Positions 45,010 to 53,522 of a DNA stretch of 64,000 nucleotides are shown in pieces. Under the pieces are notes generated by a model. The model did not search any database. It worked only from the letters and a program-made list of their open reading frames with translations, and was not told where the DNA came from. Position numbers and translations under genes: made by a program. Every line of letters starts with the position of its first letter. The stretch's first letter is position 1. This DNA comes from JBKHXF01 sp046566145 (GTDB lineage Bacteria; Actinomycetota; Nitriliruptoria; Nitriliruptorales; Nitriliruptoraceae): assembly GCA_046566145.1 (NCBI GenBank), contig JBKHXF010000022.1, forward strand, positions 62,001 to 126,000. Reading direction: 5' to 3'.

Positions 45010-45420
45010 ATGAAGCACCTCCGCCGACCCACCGTCATCGCGGCCGCCACGCTCTCGGCCGCCGTCACCGCCGGCGCCATCGGCCTCGCCGCGAACGCCG
45101 GCGAGCGGACCGCCAGCGACGCGATCGAGCTCTCCGCCTCCGAGCGGCTGGACGACGTGACGCTGCCGGGCGACGTCGTGGACGCGCCCGCGATCGCGGC
45201 CCCGCAGGCCGCCGTGGTCGACGCCCCCGTCGTGGCCGCTGGCGAGTCGGACGCGCAGAGCCCCGCGTCCGCCGACAGCCCGGCGTCGGTCGACTCCGCG
45301 CCGTCGCCGGTCAGCCAGGAGTCGCCGGACAGCCCGGCCTCGCCGGTCTCCGCCGCCTCGCCGGTCTCCGCGGACTCGCCGGCGTCCGTCGCGAGCCCCG
45401 CGTCGGTCGACAGCGACTGA
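45010..45420 (+). CDS. Secreted Ser/Pro/Ala-rich repeat protein
   Basis: 136 residues. A signal peptide (about 1-30) precedes a short acidic region and then about 60 residues of degenerate 'SPASxDSP' and 'SPVSxxSP' repeats running to the C-terminus. No fold is expected for the repeat part; it resembles glycosylated or wall-spanning linkers. It has GAAGGA before the ATG and a strong stem-loop upstream. It lies between the binding-protein gene and the convergent liv operon, with no assigned function. Confidence 0.65.
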   Translation: MKHLRRPTVIAAATLSAAVTAGAIGLAANAGERTASDAIELSASERLDDVTLPGDVVDAPAIAAPQAAVVDAPVVAAGESDAQSPASADSPASVDSAPSPVSQESPDSPASPVSAASPVSADSPASVASPASVDSD

Positions 45421-45454
45421 TGACGTCCCGGCTCTCGCGCCGAGCCTCCGCGGT

Positions 45455-45473
45455 CCCGACGTCTCACGTCGGG
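45455..45473. terminator. Hairpin between the Ser-rich gene and the liv operon
   Basis: CCCGACGT and ACGTCGGG form an 8-bp stem with a 3-base loop between convergent genes. Confidence 0.7.
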
Positions 45474-45503
45474 GCCGGTCCTCGTCCGGCTCAGCGGGTC
45501 CGG

Positions 45504-45896
45504 TCAGGGGACCGGGATGTCGTCCGGGCCCTCGACGACGCGGGCCCCGAGCTGGGAGGCGGCCGCCGTGGCGAGCTCGGCGTCCGGGGCGAGGAGGACG
45601 AAGCCCTCGCCGACGACCAGGCGGCCGAGCCCGCCCTGGTCGGCGAGCACGCCGGCCGTCAGCGCGAGCACCTCGGGGTCGTCGATCATGCGGACCGTGA
45701 GCGGTCCGCGCGGCAGGTCGCAGCGCCACAGCCCGCCGCCGAGGTCCTGCGGGGGGCCCGGGCACTCGGCGTCGGTGCCGCCCAGGGCTCGCAGCACGGC
45801 CGGGCCGGTGGCCAGATCGGCCGCGGACGGCCCGCTGCACGCGCCGGTGGTCGCCACGAGCGTTGCCGCGGCGATCCCGAGATGCAGGCGCCGCAT
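45504..45896 (-). CDS. Small lipoprotein at the end of the liv operon
   Basis: 130 residues. 'LVATTGAC' is a lipobox with Cys20. The mature part has two further cysteines ('DAECPGPP' and 'GLWRCDLP'). It starts within the stop codon of livF (TGATG, one-base overlap), so it is the distal gene of the transporter operon. No family is recognised. A surface-exposed accessory role is inferred from the context. Confidence 0.7.
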   Translation of the reverse strand: MRRLHLGIAAATLVATTGACSGPSAADLATGPAVLRALGGTDAECPGPPQDLGGGLWRCDLPRGPLTVRMIDDPEVLALTAGVLADQGGLGRLVVGEGFVLLAPDAELATAAASQLGARVVEGPDDIPVP

Positions 45897-46627
45897 CAGC
45901 CGCGCTTGGCGAGCGTGCCGAGGTAGAGCTCGATGACCTTCGGGTCGGACAGCAGCTCCTGCCCGGTGCCCGTGTAGGCGTTCGCGCCCTGGTCGAGCAC
46001 GTAGCCGCGGTGGCAGATCCGCAGGCACTTCGACGCGTTCTGCTCGACCATGATGATCGAGATGCCGGCCTGGTTGATCTGCGCGACGCGGGAGAACACC
46101 TCGTCCTGGTTCGAGGGGGACAGGCCGGCCGACGGCTCGTCGAGCAGGAGCACCGACGGGTCCGTCATGAGGGCGCGGCCCATCGCGACCATCTGGCGCT
46201 CGCCCCCGGACAGCGAGCCGGCCCGCTGCTTGCGGCGGTCGCCGAGCAGCGGGAACAGGTCGCACACGAAGTCGAAGCGCTCGCGGAACAGGTTCGGCCG
46301 CAGGTACGCCCCCATCGAGAGGTTCTCCTCGATGGAGAGCGACGGGAAGACGTTCTGGGTCTGCGGGACATAGCCGACGCCCTTGTCGACGAGCTCGTGG
46401 GCCTCGAGCGAGGTGATCTCCTCGCCGCGGAGCACGACCCGTCCGGAGCGGACCGGGACGAGCCCGAACAGGGACTTGATCAGCGTCGACTTCCCAGCGC
46501 CGTTCGGGCCGATGATGCCGACGAGCTCGCCCTGCGCCAGCTCGATGTGGCAGCCGTTGAGGATGTCGACACCCGGGATGTACCCGGCGACGAGGTCCTC
46601 GGCGTGCAGCAGGTGGGTCTCGCTCAC
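45896..46627 (-). CDS. livF: ABC transporter ATPase LivF-type
   Basis: 243 residues. Walker A 'GPNGAGKST', signature 'LSGGERQMVAMGRALM' and Walker B 'LLLDEPSAGLSP' are all present. The absence of the extra C-terminal part and the 'MVEQNASKCLRICHRGYVLDQG' segment identify the LivF subgroup. GTG 46627 overlaps the livG stop by four bases. With LivG it energises the LivH/LivM permease. Confidence 0.95.
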   Translation of the reverse strand: MSETHLLHAEDLVAGYIPGVDILNGCHIELAQGELVGIIGPNGAGKSTLIKSLFGLVPVRSGRVVLRGEEITSLEAHELVDKGVGYVPQTQNVFPSLSIEENLSMGAYLRPNLFRERFDFVCDLFPLLGDRRKQRAGSLSGGERQMVAMGRALMTDPSVLLLDEPSAGLSPSNQDEVFSRVAQINQAGISIIMVEQNASKCLRICHRGYVLDQGANAYTGTGQELLSDPKVIELYLGTLAKRG

Positions 46628-47526
46628 GGCTGCTCCTCCGTCGCCGGCTCGGCCGGGTCGGCCGGGCCGCCGGCGTCCGCCGGCGCCTCGGTCCCGTAGC
46701 TGTCGTCGCCGCCGAGGTAGGCCTCGATGACGGTCCGGTCGGACGCGACGTGGTCCGGCGGCCCCTCCGAGATCACCTTGCCCTGGGCCATCACCACGAC
46801 CCAGTCGGAGATCTCCATGACGACGTCCATGTCGTGCTCGACGAAGACGACGGTCATGCCCTCCTCGCGCAGGCCCTTGACGTGCTCGAGCAGCGACTGG
46901 GTGAGCGCCGGGTTCACGCCGGCCATCGGCTCGTCGAGCATCACGAGCTCGGGCGTGACCATCAGCGAGCGGGCCATCTCGAGCAGCTTGCGCTGCCCGC
47001 CGGAGAGGGTGCCGGCGTACTCCTCGCGCATGTGGTCGAGCTTGAAGCGCACGAGCAGCTCGTCGGCACGCTCGGTGATCTCGCGCTCGTAGGAGCGCCA
47101 CGTCCCCGGCAGCAGGCTGGTGAGGAACCGCTCGCCCGGGTTCGTCGGCGCGCCCAGCAGCATGTTCTCGATGACCGTCATCCTGGTCAGCGACTTCGTG
47201 AGCTGGAAGGTCCGGACCATCCCGGCCCGGGCGACACGGTGCGGGGCCATCCCGGACAGAGAGACCTCCCCGCCGGCGCGGGGTCGGAACGACCACCGGC
47301 CCGCGTTGGGCTCGTCGAACCCGGTCATCAGGTTGAAGAACGTCGTCTTCCCGGCCCCGTTCGGGCCGATCAACGACGTGATCGTCCCGCGCTGGACCTC
47401 GAGGTGCGCGACGTCGACGGCGGTCAGGCCGCCGAACGAGCGCCGCACCCCGTCGACCACGAGGATCGGGTCGGGCTTGGCGACGCCGGGCTCCGGCGCG
47501 ATGGCGGTGGGGGTGTCAGCGGGCAT
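46624..47526 (-). CDS. livG: ABC transporter ATPase LivG-type
   Basis: 300 residues. Walker A 'GPNGAGKTTFFNLMTGF', signature 'LSGGQRKLLEMARSLM', Walker B 'LVMLDEPMAGVNP' and the 'VVFVEHDMDVVMEISDWVVVMAQG' segment mark LivG. It has about 35 extra C-terminal residues rich in Asp, Pro and Ala. Its start overlaps the end of livM by 11 bases. Confidence 0.95.
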   Translation of the reverse strand: MPADTPTAIAPEPGVAKPDPILVVDGVRRSFGGLTAVDVAHLEVQRGTITSLIGPNGAGKTTFFNLMTGFDEPNAGRWSFRPRAGGEVSLSGMAPHRVARAGMVRTFQLTKSLTRMTVIENMLLGAPTNPGERFLTSLLPGTWRSYEREITERADELLVRFKLDHMREEYAGTLSGGQRKLLEMARSLMVTPELVMLDEPMAGVNPALTQSLLEHVKGLREEGMTVVFVEHDMDVVMEISDWVVVMAQGKVISEGPPDHVASDRTVIEAYLGGDDSYGTEAPADAGGPADPAEPATEEQP

Positions 47527-48505
47527 CGAGGATCATCTCCTCCCGGCTGCCGAAGATCCCCTGCGGGCGGTAGGTCATCAGCAGCATCAGCGCGAGGCCG
47601 ACGAGCGTGAACCTGACCGCGGGCAGGTCGGAGGCGGACAGCAGCCACTCCGGGATCCAGCCCTGGCGGGTTCCCTCGAGCAGGACGGTCTCGACGCCCG
47701 ACAGCACGAACCAGAACAGGATCGCGCCGACGATGGGGCCGAGCGTGGTGCCCGGACCGCCGAGGATGAGCGCCGCGTAGGTGAAGAACGTGAAGATCGG
47801 CAGGAACGAGTCGGGGTTCACGGACTGCTGCGACAGGGCACGCATCACGCCGGCCAGCGCCGCGATGGCCCCGCCGATGGTGAGCGCCTGGAGCTTGTAG
47901 GCGAACACGTTCTTGCCGAGCGACCGGGCCGCGTCCTCGTCCTCGCGGATGGAGCGCAGCACGCGACCCCACGGCGAGCGGGTGAGCTGCCACACGAACA
48001 GCGTCGACAGGATCGTGAGGCCCCAGGTGACGACGATGACCCACGTGGCGTTGGCCGTGAAGAGGCTGTTGCCGAAGAAGCTCACCCCGCCCGAGAACGG
48101 GTTCGCCGCGTAGAAGTCCGTCGCGAAGCCCTGGATGCCGCGCACGGAGTTGGTGACCGGGTCGGCGAGGCGGGAGCGGAACAGCAGTCTCAGGATCTCG
48201 GCGATCGCGATCGTCACGATGGCGAGGTAGTCCGTCCGCAGGCGCAGCGTCGGGATGCCGAGCGCGAGCGCGAGGACGATCGCCGAGACGACGCCGAGCG
48301 TGACGCCGAGCAGCAGCGAGCCGCCGGCGTCGACGGCGATGGCCACGCCGTACCCGCCGAGCAGCAGGAAGGCGACGTGCCCGAAGTTGAGCAGCCCGGT
48401 GTAGCCGAACTGGAGGTTGAGGCCGACGGCCGCGAGGGCGAACACGGCGCCGTTGACGCCGAGCGCGGAGCGGAGCGCGTCGGTGAGGACCGCGGCGACG
48501 TCCAT
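47516..48505 (-). CDS. livM: ABC transporter permease LivM-type
   Basis: 329 residues with about nine transmembrane helices. 'GLNLQFGYTGLLNFGHVAFLLLGGYG' is the LivM signature, and 'RSPWGRVLRSIREDEDAARSLGKNVFAYKL' is the coupling loop that contacts the ATPases. ATG 48505 overlaps the livH stop by one base (TGATG), as usual in this operon. Confidence 0.95.
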   Translation of the reverse strand: MDVAAVLTDALRSALGVNGAVFALAAVGLNLQFGYTGLLNFGHVAFLLLGGYGVAIAVDAGGSLLLGVTLGVVSAIVLALALGIPTLRLRTDYLAIVTIAIAEILRLLFRSRLADPVTNSVRGIQGFATDFYAANPFSGGVSFFGNSLFTANATWVIVVTWGLTILSTLFVWQLTRSPWGRVLRSIREDEDAARSLGKNVFAYKLQALTIGGAIAALAGVMRALSQQSVNPDSFLPIFTFFTYAALILGGPGTTLGPIVGAILFWFVLSGVETVLLEGTRQGWIPEWLLSASDLPAVRFTLVGLALMLLMTYRPQGIFGSREEMILDAR

Positions 48506-49818
48506 CAGCCGAACCTCTCCTTCTTGCCGAGCAGGCCCTGGGGCCGGAACAGCAGGACGACGATGAGGACGAGGAAGGCGAACACGAGCTTGAGGTCGAC
48601 CGAGAACCAGAAGGTCGAGACCTCGGAGGTGATGCCGACCAGCAGGCCGCCCACCATCGCGCCGTAGGCGGTGCCGATGCCCCCGACGATCACGCCGGCG
48701 AACATCAGCAGCAGCAGGCGGAAGCCCATGTCCCACTGCACGCCGCCGACGACGAGGCCCTGCATGACCCCGCCCATCGCGGCGAGACCGCCCCCGAGGA
48801 CCCAGACGGCGAGGATCACGCGCTTGACGTCGATGCCGGAGGACTCGGCGAGGTCCTTGTTGTCGGCGACGGCGCGCATCGCCGTGCCGAGCTTGGTGCG
48901 CTGCAGCATCAGGCCGACGGCGCCGAGGACGGCGAGCGCGACGAGCGTGGTCACCAGGTCACGGGGCGCGATCGTCACCGGGCCGAGCTGCACGAGGTCG
49001 GTCTGGACGGCGTAGTCGATGTACTTGTTCGCGCCGGCGCCGTAGATCACGAGGATCAGGTGCCGCACGAAGAACGACAGGCCGATGGTGATGACCAGCA
49101 GCGAGATCAGCCCGGTGCGCCGGCGGCGGAGCGGGCGGAACAGCCCTCGTTCCAGCGCGCCGCCGGCGGCTGCGCCGACCAGGACGGCCAGCAGCGCCGC
49201 GAGCACCAGCGGCATGCGTCGGCCGTCGGGACCGACGTGGAAGAACCACGCGGCGACCGCACCGATCGCGACCAGCTCGCCGTGCGCGAAGTTGACCAGC
49301 CCCGTCACGCCGAAGATGAGCGACAGCCCGACGGACGTGATGGCGATGATCGCGCCGAGCTTGATGCCGCTGACGAGGAGGTTGAGGAACCGGGACGTGG
49401 CCGAGACGCCAGCGCCCCCGCCCTCCGCGGAGACGAGCGGCACGAGCACCGCCTTCGACTCGCCGTCGTCGACCTCGACGTCCTGGGCGGCGAAGCGCTC
49501 CTCGCGCAGCGAGAGCCCCTCGGGCAACGTCGAGGTGTCCACCACGACGGTGTAGGTGCCGCCACCGGGCAGCTCGACCGCCCAGTTGCCGTCGGCGTCG
49601 GTGGTGGTCGAGCCGACGGCGGTGCCGTCCTGCTCGACGGAGATGGCGATGTCGGGGGCGGGGCCGTCGGCACCTCGGACGCGGCCCCGGACCTCGGTGG
49701 CGGCCTGCGCGAGCAGGTCGTCCTCCGTGGTCGTGGCGCTGGCCCCGAGCGGGGCGAGCAGGCCGAGTCCGAGCAGTGCGAGGCCCAGCACCAGCAGCAC
49801 GCGGCGCAGCGCGGGCAC
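48505..49818 (-). CDS. livH: ABC transporter permease LivH-type with exported N-terminal domain
   Basis: 437 residues, about 140 longer than a normal LivH. GTG 49818 is chosen because AAGGAG lies upstream. A signal peptide or first helix (about 5-27) is followed by ~85 residues like a carboxypeptidase-regulatory or CNA-B domain ('VRGRVRGADGPAPDIAISVEQDGTAVGSTTTDADGNWAVELPGGGTYTVVVD'). Then comes the LivH permease: 'AITSVGLSLIFGVTGLVNFAHGELVAIGA' and the coupling loop 'RTKLGTAMRAVADNKDLAESSGIDVKRV'. The added domain would sit outside the membrane, where the binding protein docks. It is the first gene of livH-M-G-F. Confidence 0.93.
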   Translation of the reverse strand: MPALRRVLLVLGLALLGLGLLAPLGASATTTEDDLLAQAATEVRGRVRGADGPAPDIAISVEQDGTAVGSTTTDADGNWAVELPGGGTYTVVVDTSTLPEGLSLREERFAAQDVEVDDGESKAVLVPLVSAEGGGAGVSATSRFLNLLVSGIKLGAIIAITSVGLSLIFGVTGLVNFAHGELVAIGAVAAWFFHVGPDGRRMPLVLAALLAVLVGAAAGGALERGLFRPLRRRRTGLISLLVITIGLSFFVRHLILVIYGAGANKYIDYAVQTDLVQLGPVTIAPRDLVTTLVALAVLGAVGLMLQRTKLGTAMRAVADNKDLAESSGIDVKRVILAVWVLGGGLAAMGGVMQGLVVGGVQWDMGFRLLLLMFAGVIVGGIGTAYGAMVGGLLVGITSEVSTFWFSVDLKLVFAFLVLIVVLLFRPQGLLGKKERFG

Positions 49819-49953
49819 GCGGGGCTCCTTGTCCGGGGGTCCGGGGTACGGGCGGGGCACGGGAGGTGGGGCGGGCGTGCGGGGTCCGGCGGCAGCCGGG
49901 CGTCGGCGGGGACTCCCGGCCCCGACCGCTCCCGTCCGTCGCGATGCTCGGCC

Positions 49954-50724
49954 TCAGGCCGGCAGCAGGTGGACCCACAGCAGCACGGGCCCGACCGTAT
50001 CCCGGCCCGCCGTCCCCGTCCCAACCCGGACCTCGGCTTCGGCCGGGGCCGAGGGCGGGGCGCTGGCCGTGGCCGCCAGCGTCGCCAGCAGGGCCGCGCC
50101 GGTGCGGGTGGTGAGCTGCCGACCGATCGCGCCGTGGCGAACCGCGTGCTGCCGTAGCAGCACCTCGATGACCGGCTCGGGCAGGAGCTTGCGGCCCGTC
50201 GGGGTGGGGGCGGAGCCGGCGCCGAGGGCGATCGGGGAGCAGGTGACGTCACCGGCCCCGAGATCGTCGAGGGCAGCGCAGACGGCGACCACGACGCCGA
50301 GCGTGTCGAGCACGCCGACCTCGGGCAGCTCCACGTCCGAGGTCGGCAGGTCGAGCACCTCGGCCTCGGCCTCGACGAGCGTCAGCAGCACCGAGTGGGC
50401 CGGACCGGCCACCGCCGGCGGCAGGCCCGCATCGTCGAGGATCGCCTGGATCTCGGCCCACCGGCTCGCCGCGGGCGTCTCCTGCGGCGCGCGGACCCGC
50501 ACCGTGACGGCCGAGCGGCCCTCGCGCCGGACCCGACCCATGGTGACGCGGACCTCGCCGACGCCGAGGGCCTCGACCGCCCGATCGACCGACTCGAGTG
50601 ACGCGCCGAGGTCGAGCAGCGCCGCGAGCAGGGCGTTGCCGGAGACACCACCACGGGCGTCGACCCACAGCCGTGGTCCGGGGCGCGCAGGAGGCAGGTC
50701 CCTGCCTTGTCGTCGGTGGCACAC
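49954..50724 (-). CDS. LarC-like protein, N-terminal half only
   Basis: 256 residues. 'VDARGGVSGNALLAALLDLGA' matches the start of LarC (nickel-pincer cofactor synthesis), and 'LPEVGVLDTLGVVVAVCAALDDLG', 'CSPIALGAGSAPTPTGRKLLPEPV' and 'QLTTRTGAALLATLA' match its later conserved blocks. The family's His cluster before 'EVG' is replaced by 'DVELP', and the C-terminal LarC2 part is missing. It may be a functional variant or a relic. The start is uncertain; the first ~18 residues are unlike the family. Confidence 0.7.
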   Translation of the reverse strand: MCHRRQGRDLPPARPGPRLWVDARGGVSGNALLAALLDLGASLESVDRAVEALGVGEVRVTMGRVRREGRSAVTVRVRAPQETPAASRWAEIQAILDDAGLPPAVAGPAHSVLLTLVEAEAEVLDLPTSDVELPEVGVLDTLGVVVAVCAALDDLGAGDVTCSPIALGAGSAPTPTGRKLLPEPVIEVLLRQHAVRHGAIGRQLTTRTGAALLATLAATASAPPSAPAEAEVRVGTGTAGRDTVGPVLLWVHLLPA

Positions 50725-50785
50725 GGGGACGGTCCGCGAGCATAGGGAGGCCGCCCCGCCCGCGGGCCTCGTCGTGAGCAGCCGC

Positions 50786-50791
50786 TACCCT
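50786..50791 (+). promoter_or_regulatory. -10-like hexamer TACCCT before the DUF4446 gene
   Basis: TACCCT lies 61 bases before the ATG at 50853 in the divergent region with the LarC-like gene. Confidence 0.35.
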
Positions 50792-50852
50792 CCGACAGCC
50801 GGGCGCTGGCAGGGGGCCGTCGCGCGCCGGACCCGCCGCCGCCGGCGTCGGG

Positions 50853-51419
50853 ATGCGCCACGACGAGGGTGTCGAGCACGTGATCCTCCCGGACCAGACC
50901 GTCGCGATCGTCGCCGTCGCCGCCGCCGGGGTGGCCGGCCTGCTGCTGCCGGTGACCATCTTCCTGCTGGTGCGCCTCGCGCGCCTCCGGCGCGCCTACG
51001 CCTCCGCGCTCGATCCGTCCCGTCGGGAGGACCTGTTCCAGGCCGTCCAGCGCCAGGCCGGCGACCTGCGGACGCTGCGCGAGGACGTCGGCGTGGTCCA
51101 CGCCAACACCGAGCACCTGCGCGAGCTCATCCGAGGCACCGTCTCGCGGGTGGGGATGATCCGCTACGACGCGTTCCCCGACATGGGCGGGGCGCTGTCG
51201 TTCTCCGCCGCGCTGCTGGACGAGCGGGGCGACGGGGTCGTGATCTCGGCCATCAACGGCCGCAGCGAGACCCGGTGCTACGCCAAGCCCGTCGCCGCCG
51301 GCGACAGCGCCCACAACCTCTCCGAGGAGGAGTCGGCCGCCATCCGGGCGGCCGTCGAGGGCGGCGGGGCGACCGTGTCCGAGGGCACGGCGAAGCGGGG
51401 CCGGTGGCGCGCGTCGTGA
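50853..51419 (+). CDS. DUF4446 family membrane protein
   Basis: 188 residues. A membrane helix (about 18-42) is followed by a coiled-coil region and the conserved 'VGMIRYDAFPDMGGALSFSAALLDERGDGVVISAINGRSETRCYAKPV' block that defines DUF4446. Function is unknown; relatives often lie near cell-wall or chromosome-segregation genes. A GTG about 27 bases inside is an alternative start. Its stop overlaps the prephenate dehydratase GTG by three bases. Confidence 0.9.
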   Translation: MRHDEGVEHVILPDQTVAIVAVAAAGVAGLLLPVTIFLLVRLARLRRAYASALDPSRREDLFQAVQRQAGDLRTLREDVGVVHANTEHLRELIRGTVSRVGMIRYDAFPDMGGALSFSAALLDERGDGVVISAINGRSETRCYAKPVAAGDSAHNLSEEESAAIRAAVEGGGATVSEGTAKRGRWRAS

Positions 51420-52348
51420 CGGGCGCCGGCGACCGGGTCGCCTACCTCGGACCCGAGGGCACGTTCACCGAGCAGGCCGCGCGCCTGATCATGGGTCACG
51501 ACGGCGTCGACCTGCGGCCGTGCAACGACGTCGGTGACGTCCTGCGGGCCGTCGCCGACGGCCTGGCCGCCCGTGGGGTCGTGCCGATCGAGAACACCCT
51601 CGAGGGTGGCGTGTCGGCCACGCTGGACGCGCTCGCGTTCGACACCGACCTGCTCATCGGGGGCGAGGTCGAGCTGCCGATCTCCTTCGTGCTCGCGGTA
51701 CCGGCCGGGACCGCGCTCGGCGACGTGGACACGGTGTCGTCGCACCCGGTCGCCCTGGCCGCCTGCCGGCGATGGCTCAACGACGCGCTGCCGGACGCCG
51801 AGCGGCGGCCCCTGTCGTCGACGGCGCGCGCCGCGCAGCAGGTCGCCGAGGAGGGCACCGGCGCCGCGATCGCGAACCGCCTCGCGGCCGAGCGCTACGG
51901 CCTCGAGGTCCTCGCCGAGGACATCGCCGACGTCCCCGGCAACCGGACCCGGTTCGTCGTGGTCGGCCCCGAGCTGCGCGCCCCCACCGGCTGGGACAAG
52001 ACCTCGCTGGTCGTGTTCATCACGGTCAACCGACCGGGCGCGTTGCTGCAGCTGCTCGAGATCTTCGCCGAGCGCGACCTCAACCTCACCAAGATCGAGT
52101 CGCGCCCGACCAAGGCGGAGCTCGGCCACTACTGCTTCTTCCTCGACGTCGAGGGGCACCTGGCGGACGAACGGGTCGGTGACGCCCTGTCGGCGGTCAA
52201 GCGCACCCACCGGGACGTCAAGGTCCTCGGGTCCTACCCCCGGTCGAGCTCGCCCGAGCCGGCGGAGGCGGAGCGCATCGCCGCCGACGACCGTGCGTAC
52301 CGCGACGCGGCCGCGTGGCTCGCAGCGTGGCGGGACCGGATCGGCTGA
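51416..52348 (+). CDS. pheA: Prephenate dehydratase
   Basis: 310 residues. Converts prephenate to phenylpyruvate in phenylalanine synthesis. 'VAYLGPEGTFTEQAARLIMG', 'GVVPIENTLEGGVSATLDAL' and 'NRTRFVVVG' (the T-R-F catalytic motif) are present. The C-terminal ACT domain has 'VNRPGALLQLLEIFAERDLNLTKIESRPTKAELGHYCFFLDVEG' with the ESRP phenylalanine-binding loop, so feedback inhibition is expected. GTG 51416 overlaps the DUF4446 stop. Confidence 0.96.
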   Translation: MTGAGDRVAYLGPEGTFTEQAARLIMGHDGVDLRPCNDVGDVLRAVADGLAARGVVPIENTLEGGVSATLDALAFDTDLLIGGEVELPISFVLAVPAGTALGDVDTVSSHPVALAACRRWLNDALPDAERRPLSSTARAAQQVAEEGTGAAIANRLAAERYGLEVLAEDIADVPGNRTRFVVVGPELRAPTGWDKTSLVVFITVNRPGALLQLLEIFAERDLNLTKIESRPTKAELGHYCFFLDVEGHLADERVGDALSAVKRTHRDVKVLGSYPRSSSPEPAEAERIAADDRAYRDAAAWLAAWRDRIG

Positions 52349-52357
52349 CCCGCCGGA

Positions 52358-52398
52358 CGGGTCAGCCGGGGACCCGGTCGGGTCAGCCGGGGACCCGG
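52358..52398. repeat. 20-bp direct repeat containing the SMP-30 stop codon
   Basis: CGGGTCAGCCGGGGACCCGG occurs twice, 21 bases apart, between the convergent pheA and SMP-30 genes. The second copy contains the stop codon and last codons of SMP-30, so the first looks like a duplicated gene end. Confidence 0.75.
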
Positions 52399-53390
52399 AC
52401 CCGGGCGACGGCGCGCTCGACGAGCGAGCCGAGGTACAGCCAGCCGTCGTGCTCGCGCACGCCCGTGACGTAGTGGAACCGCTCGCCGTCGGACCGCAGG
52501 TTGTGGCGGACGGTGCCGTCGGGCGCGAAGCCGACGACGAAGCCGACCCGGACCGCGTCGGGCTGGATGGCCTCGGGCAGGCGCCACACGGCCTTCCGCA
52601 GCGCCGGCGGCCACGGGAGCAGGGCGTCGAGGGCGGGCTGGCCCAGGGACGGCAGCGCGCACCAGATGGTCCCGTCGCTGCCGGTGGAGAGGTTGTCGGG
52701 GAAGCCCGGGAGGTTCGAGGCGAACGCCTCCCGCTCGCCGGCGCGGTCGCCGTGGAGCCACACGCGGTGCAGCGCGTAGCCCCCGGTCTCGGCGACCACC
52801 AGGCTCTGGCCGTCGGCGGCGAGCGCGACGCCGTTGGCGAAGCTGAGCCCCCCGAGGACCTCCTCCACGTCGCCCGTCACCGGGTCGAACCGCAGGAGCC
52901 GGCCGCTGCCGTTGTGCTCGAGGATGTCGGCGCGGAACCGGGAGAGGGGGTGGCGGCGGGTCGACTCCGTGAACCACACCGTGCCGTCGGCGCCGACGGC
53001 GGCGTTGTTGGTCAGGACCAGCGGGCGCCGGTCGACCCGGTCGAGCAGCACGTCGCAGGCTCCGTCCTCGAGCCCCACGCGCAGCAGCCCGCGCTCGGCG
53101 TCGCACACGAGCACGGCGTCGTCGCCGAGCAGCTCGATGCCGAGCGGCCGCCCGCCCGTGTGGGTGAGCTGGACCGGGCCGCTGCCCTCGGGGTCGAACC
53201 GCACGACGCGACCGTCCTCGAGGCCCGTGACGACGCCGCCGGCGTGGTCGACGACGACGTCCTCCGGACCGGCCCCCGGGGTCGGCCACAGCTCGACCCG
53301 GTCGAGCAGGTCGTTGCGGGCGAAGACGCCGGCCAGCTCCGGCGCCGGCGGCGGCTGCCACACCTGCGGGTCGATCGCGACCTTGCCCAC
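52383..53390 (-). CDS. SMP-30/gluconolactonase-family beta-propeller protein
   Basis: 335 residues from GTG 53390, with GGGAGG 7 bases upstream. 'GPEDVVVDHAGGVVTGLEDGRVVRFDPE', 'LTNNAAVGADGTVWFTESTRRHP' and 'LSFANGVALAADGQSLVVAETGGYALHRVWLHG' are the propeller blades with the metal-site Asn and Asp residues of the family, nearest to strictosidine-synthase-like lactonases. The C-terminal 'VTGVREHDGWLYLGSLVERAVARV' closes the propeller. The substrate is unknown. No signal peptide is seen. Confidence 0.88.
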   Translation of the reverse strand: MGKVAIDPQVWQPPPAPELAGVFARNDLLDRVELWPTPGAGPEDVVVDHAGGVVTGLEDGRVVRFDPEGSGPVQLTHTGGRPLGIELLGDDAVLVCDAERGLLRVGLEDGACDVLLDRVDRRPLVLTNNAAVGADGTVWFTESTRRHPLSRFRADILEHNGSGRLLRFDPVTGDVEEVLGGLSFANGVALAADGQSLVVAETGGYALHRVWLHGDRAGEREAFASNLPGFPDNLSTGSDGTIWCALPSLGQPALDALLPWPPALRKAVWRLPEAIQPDAVRVGFVVGFAPDGTVRHNLRSDGERFHYVTGVREHDGWLYLGSLVERAVARVRVPG

Positions 53391-53522
53391 GTCGGTACCT
53401 CCCTGCGTCCGGACGGCGTGCGTCGCCGGCGGCCTCGCGACCGGGGAGGCTAGGCGGTTGACTGCCACCCGGACCCAGCCGGGTCCGACCGCGTGCCATC
53501 CACCCGGGAGGAGCGTGACGCC

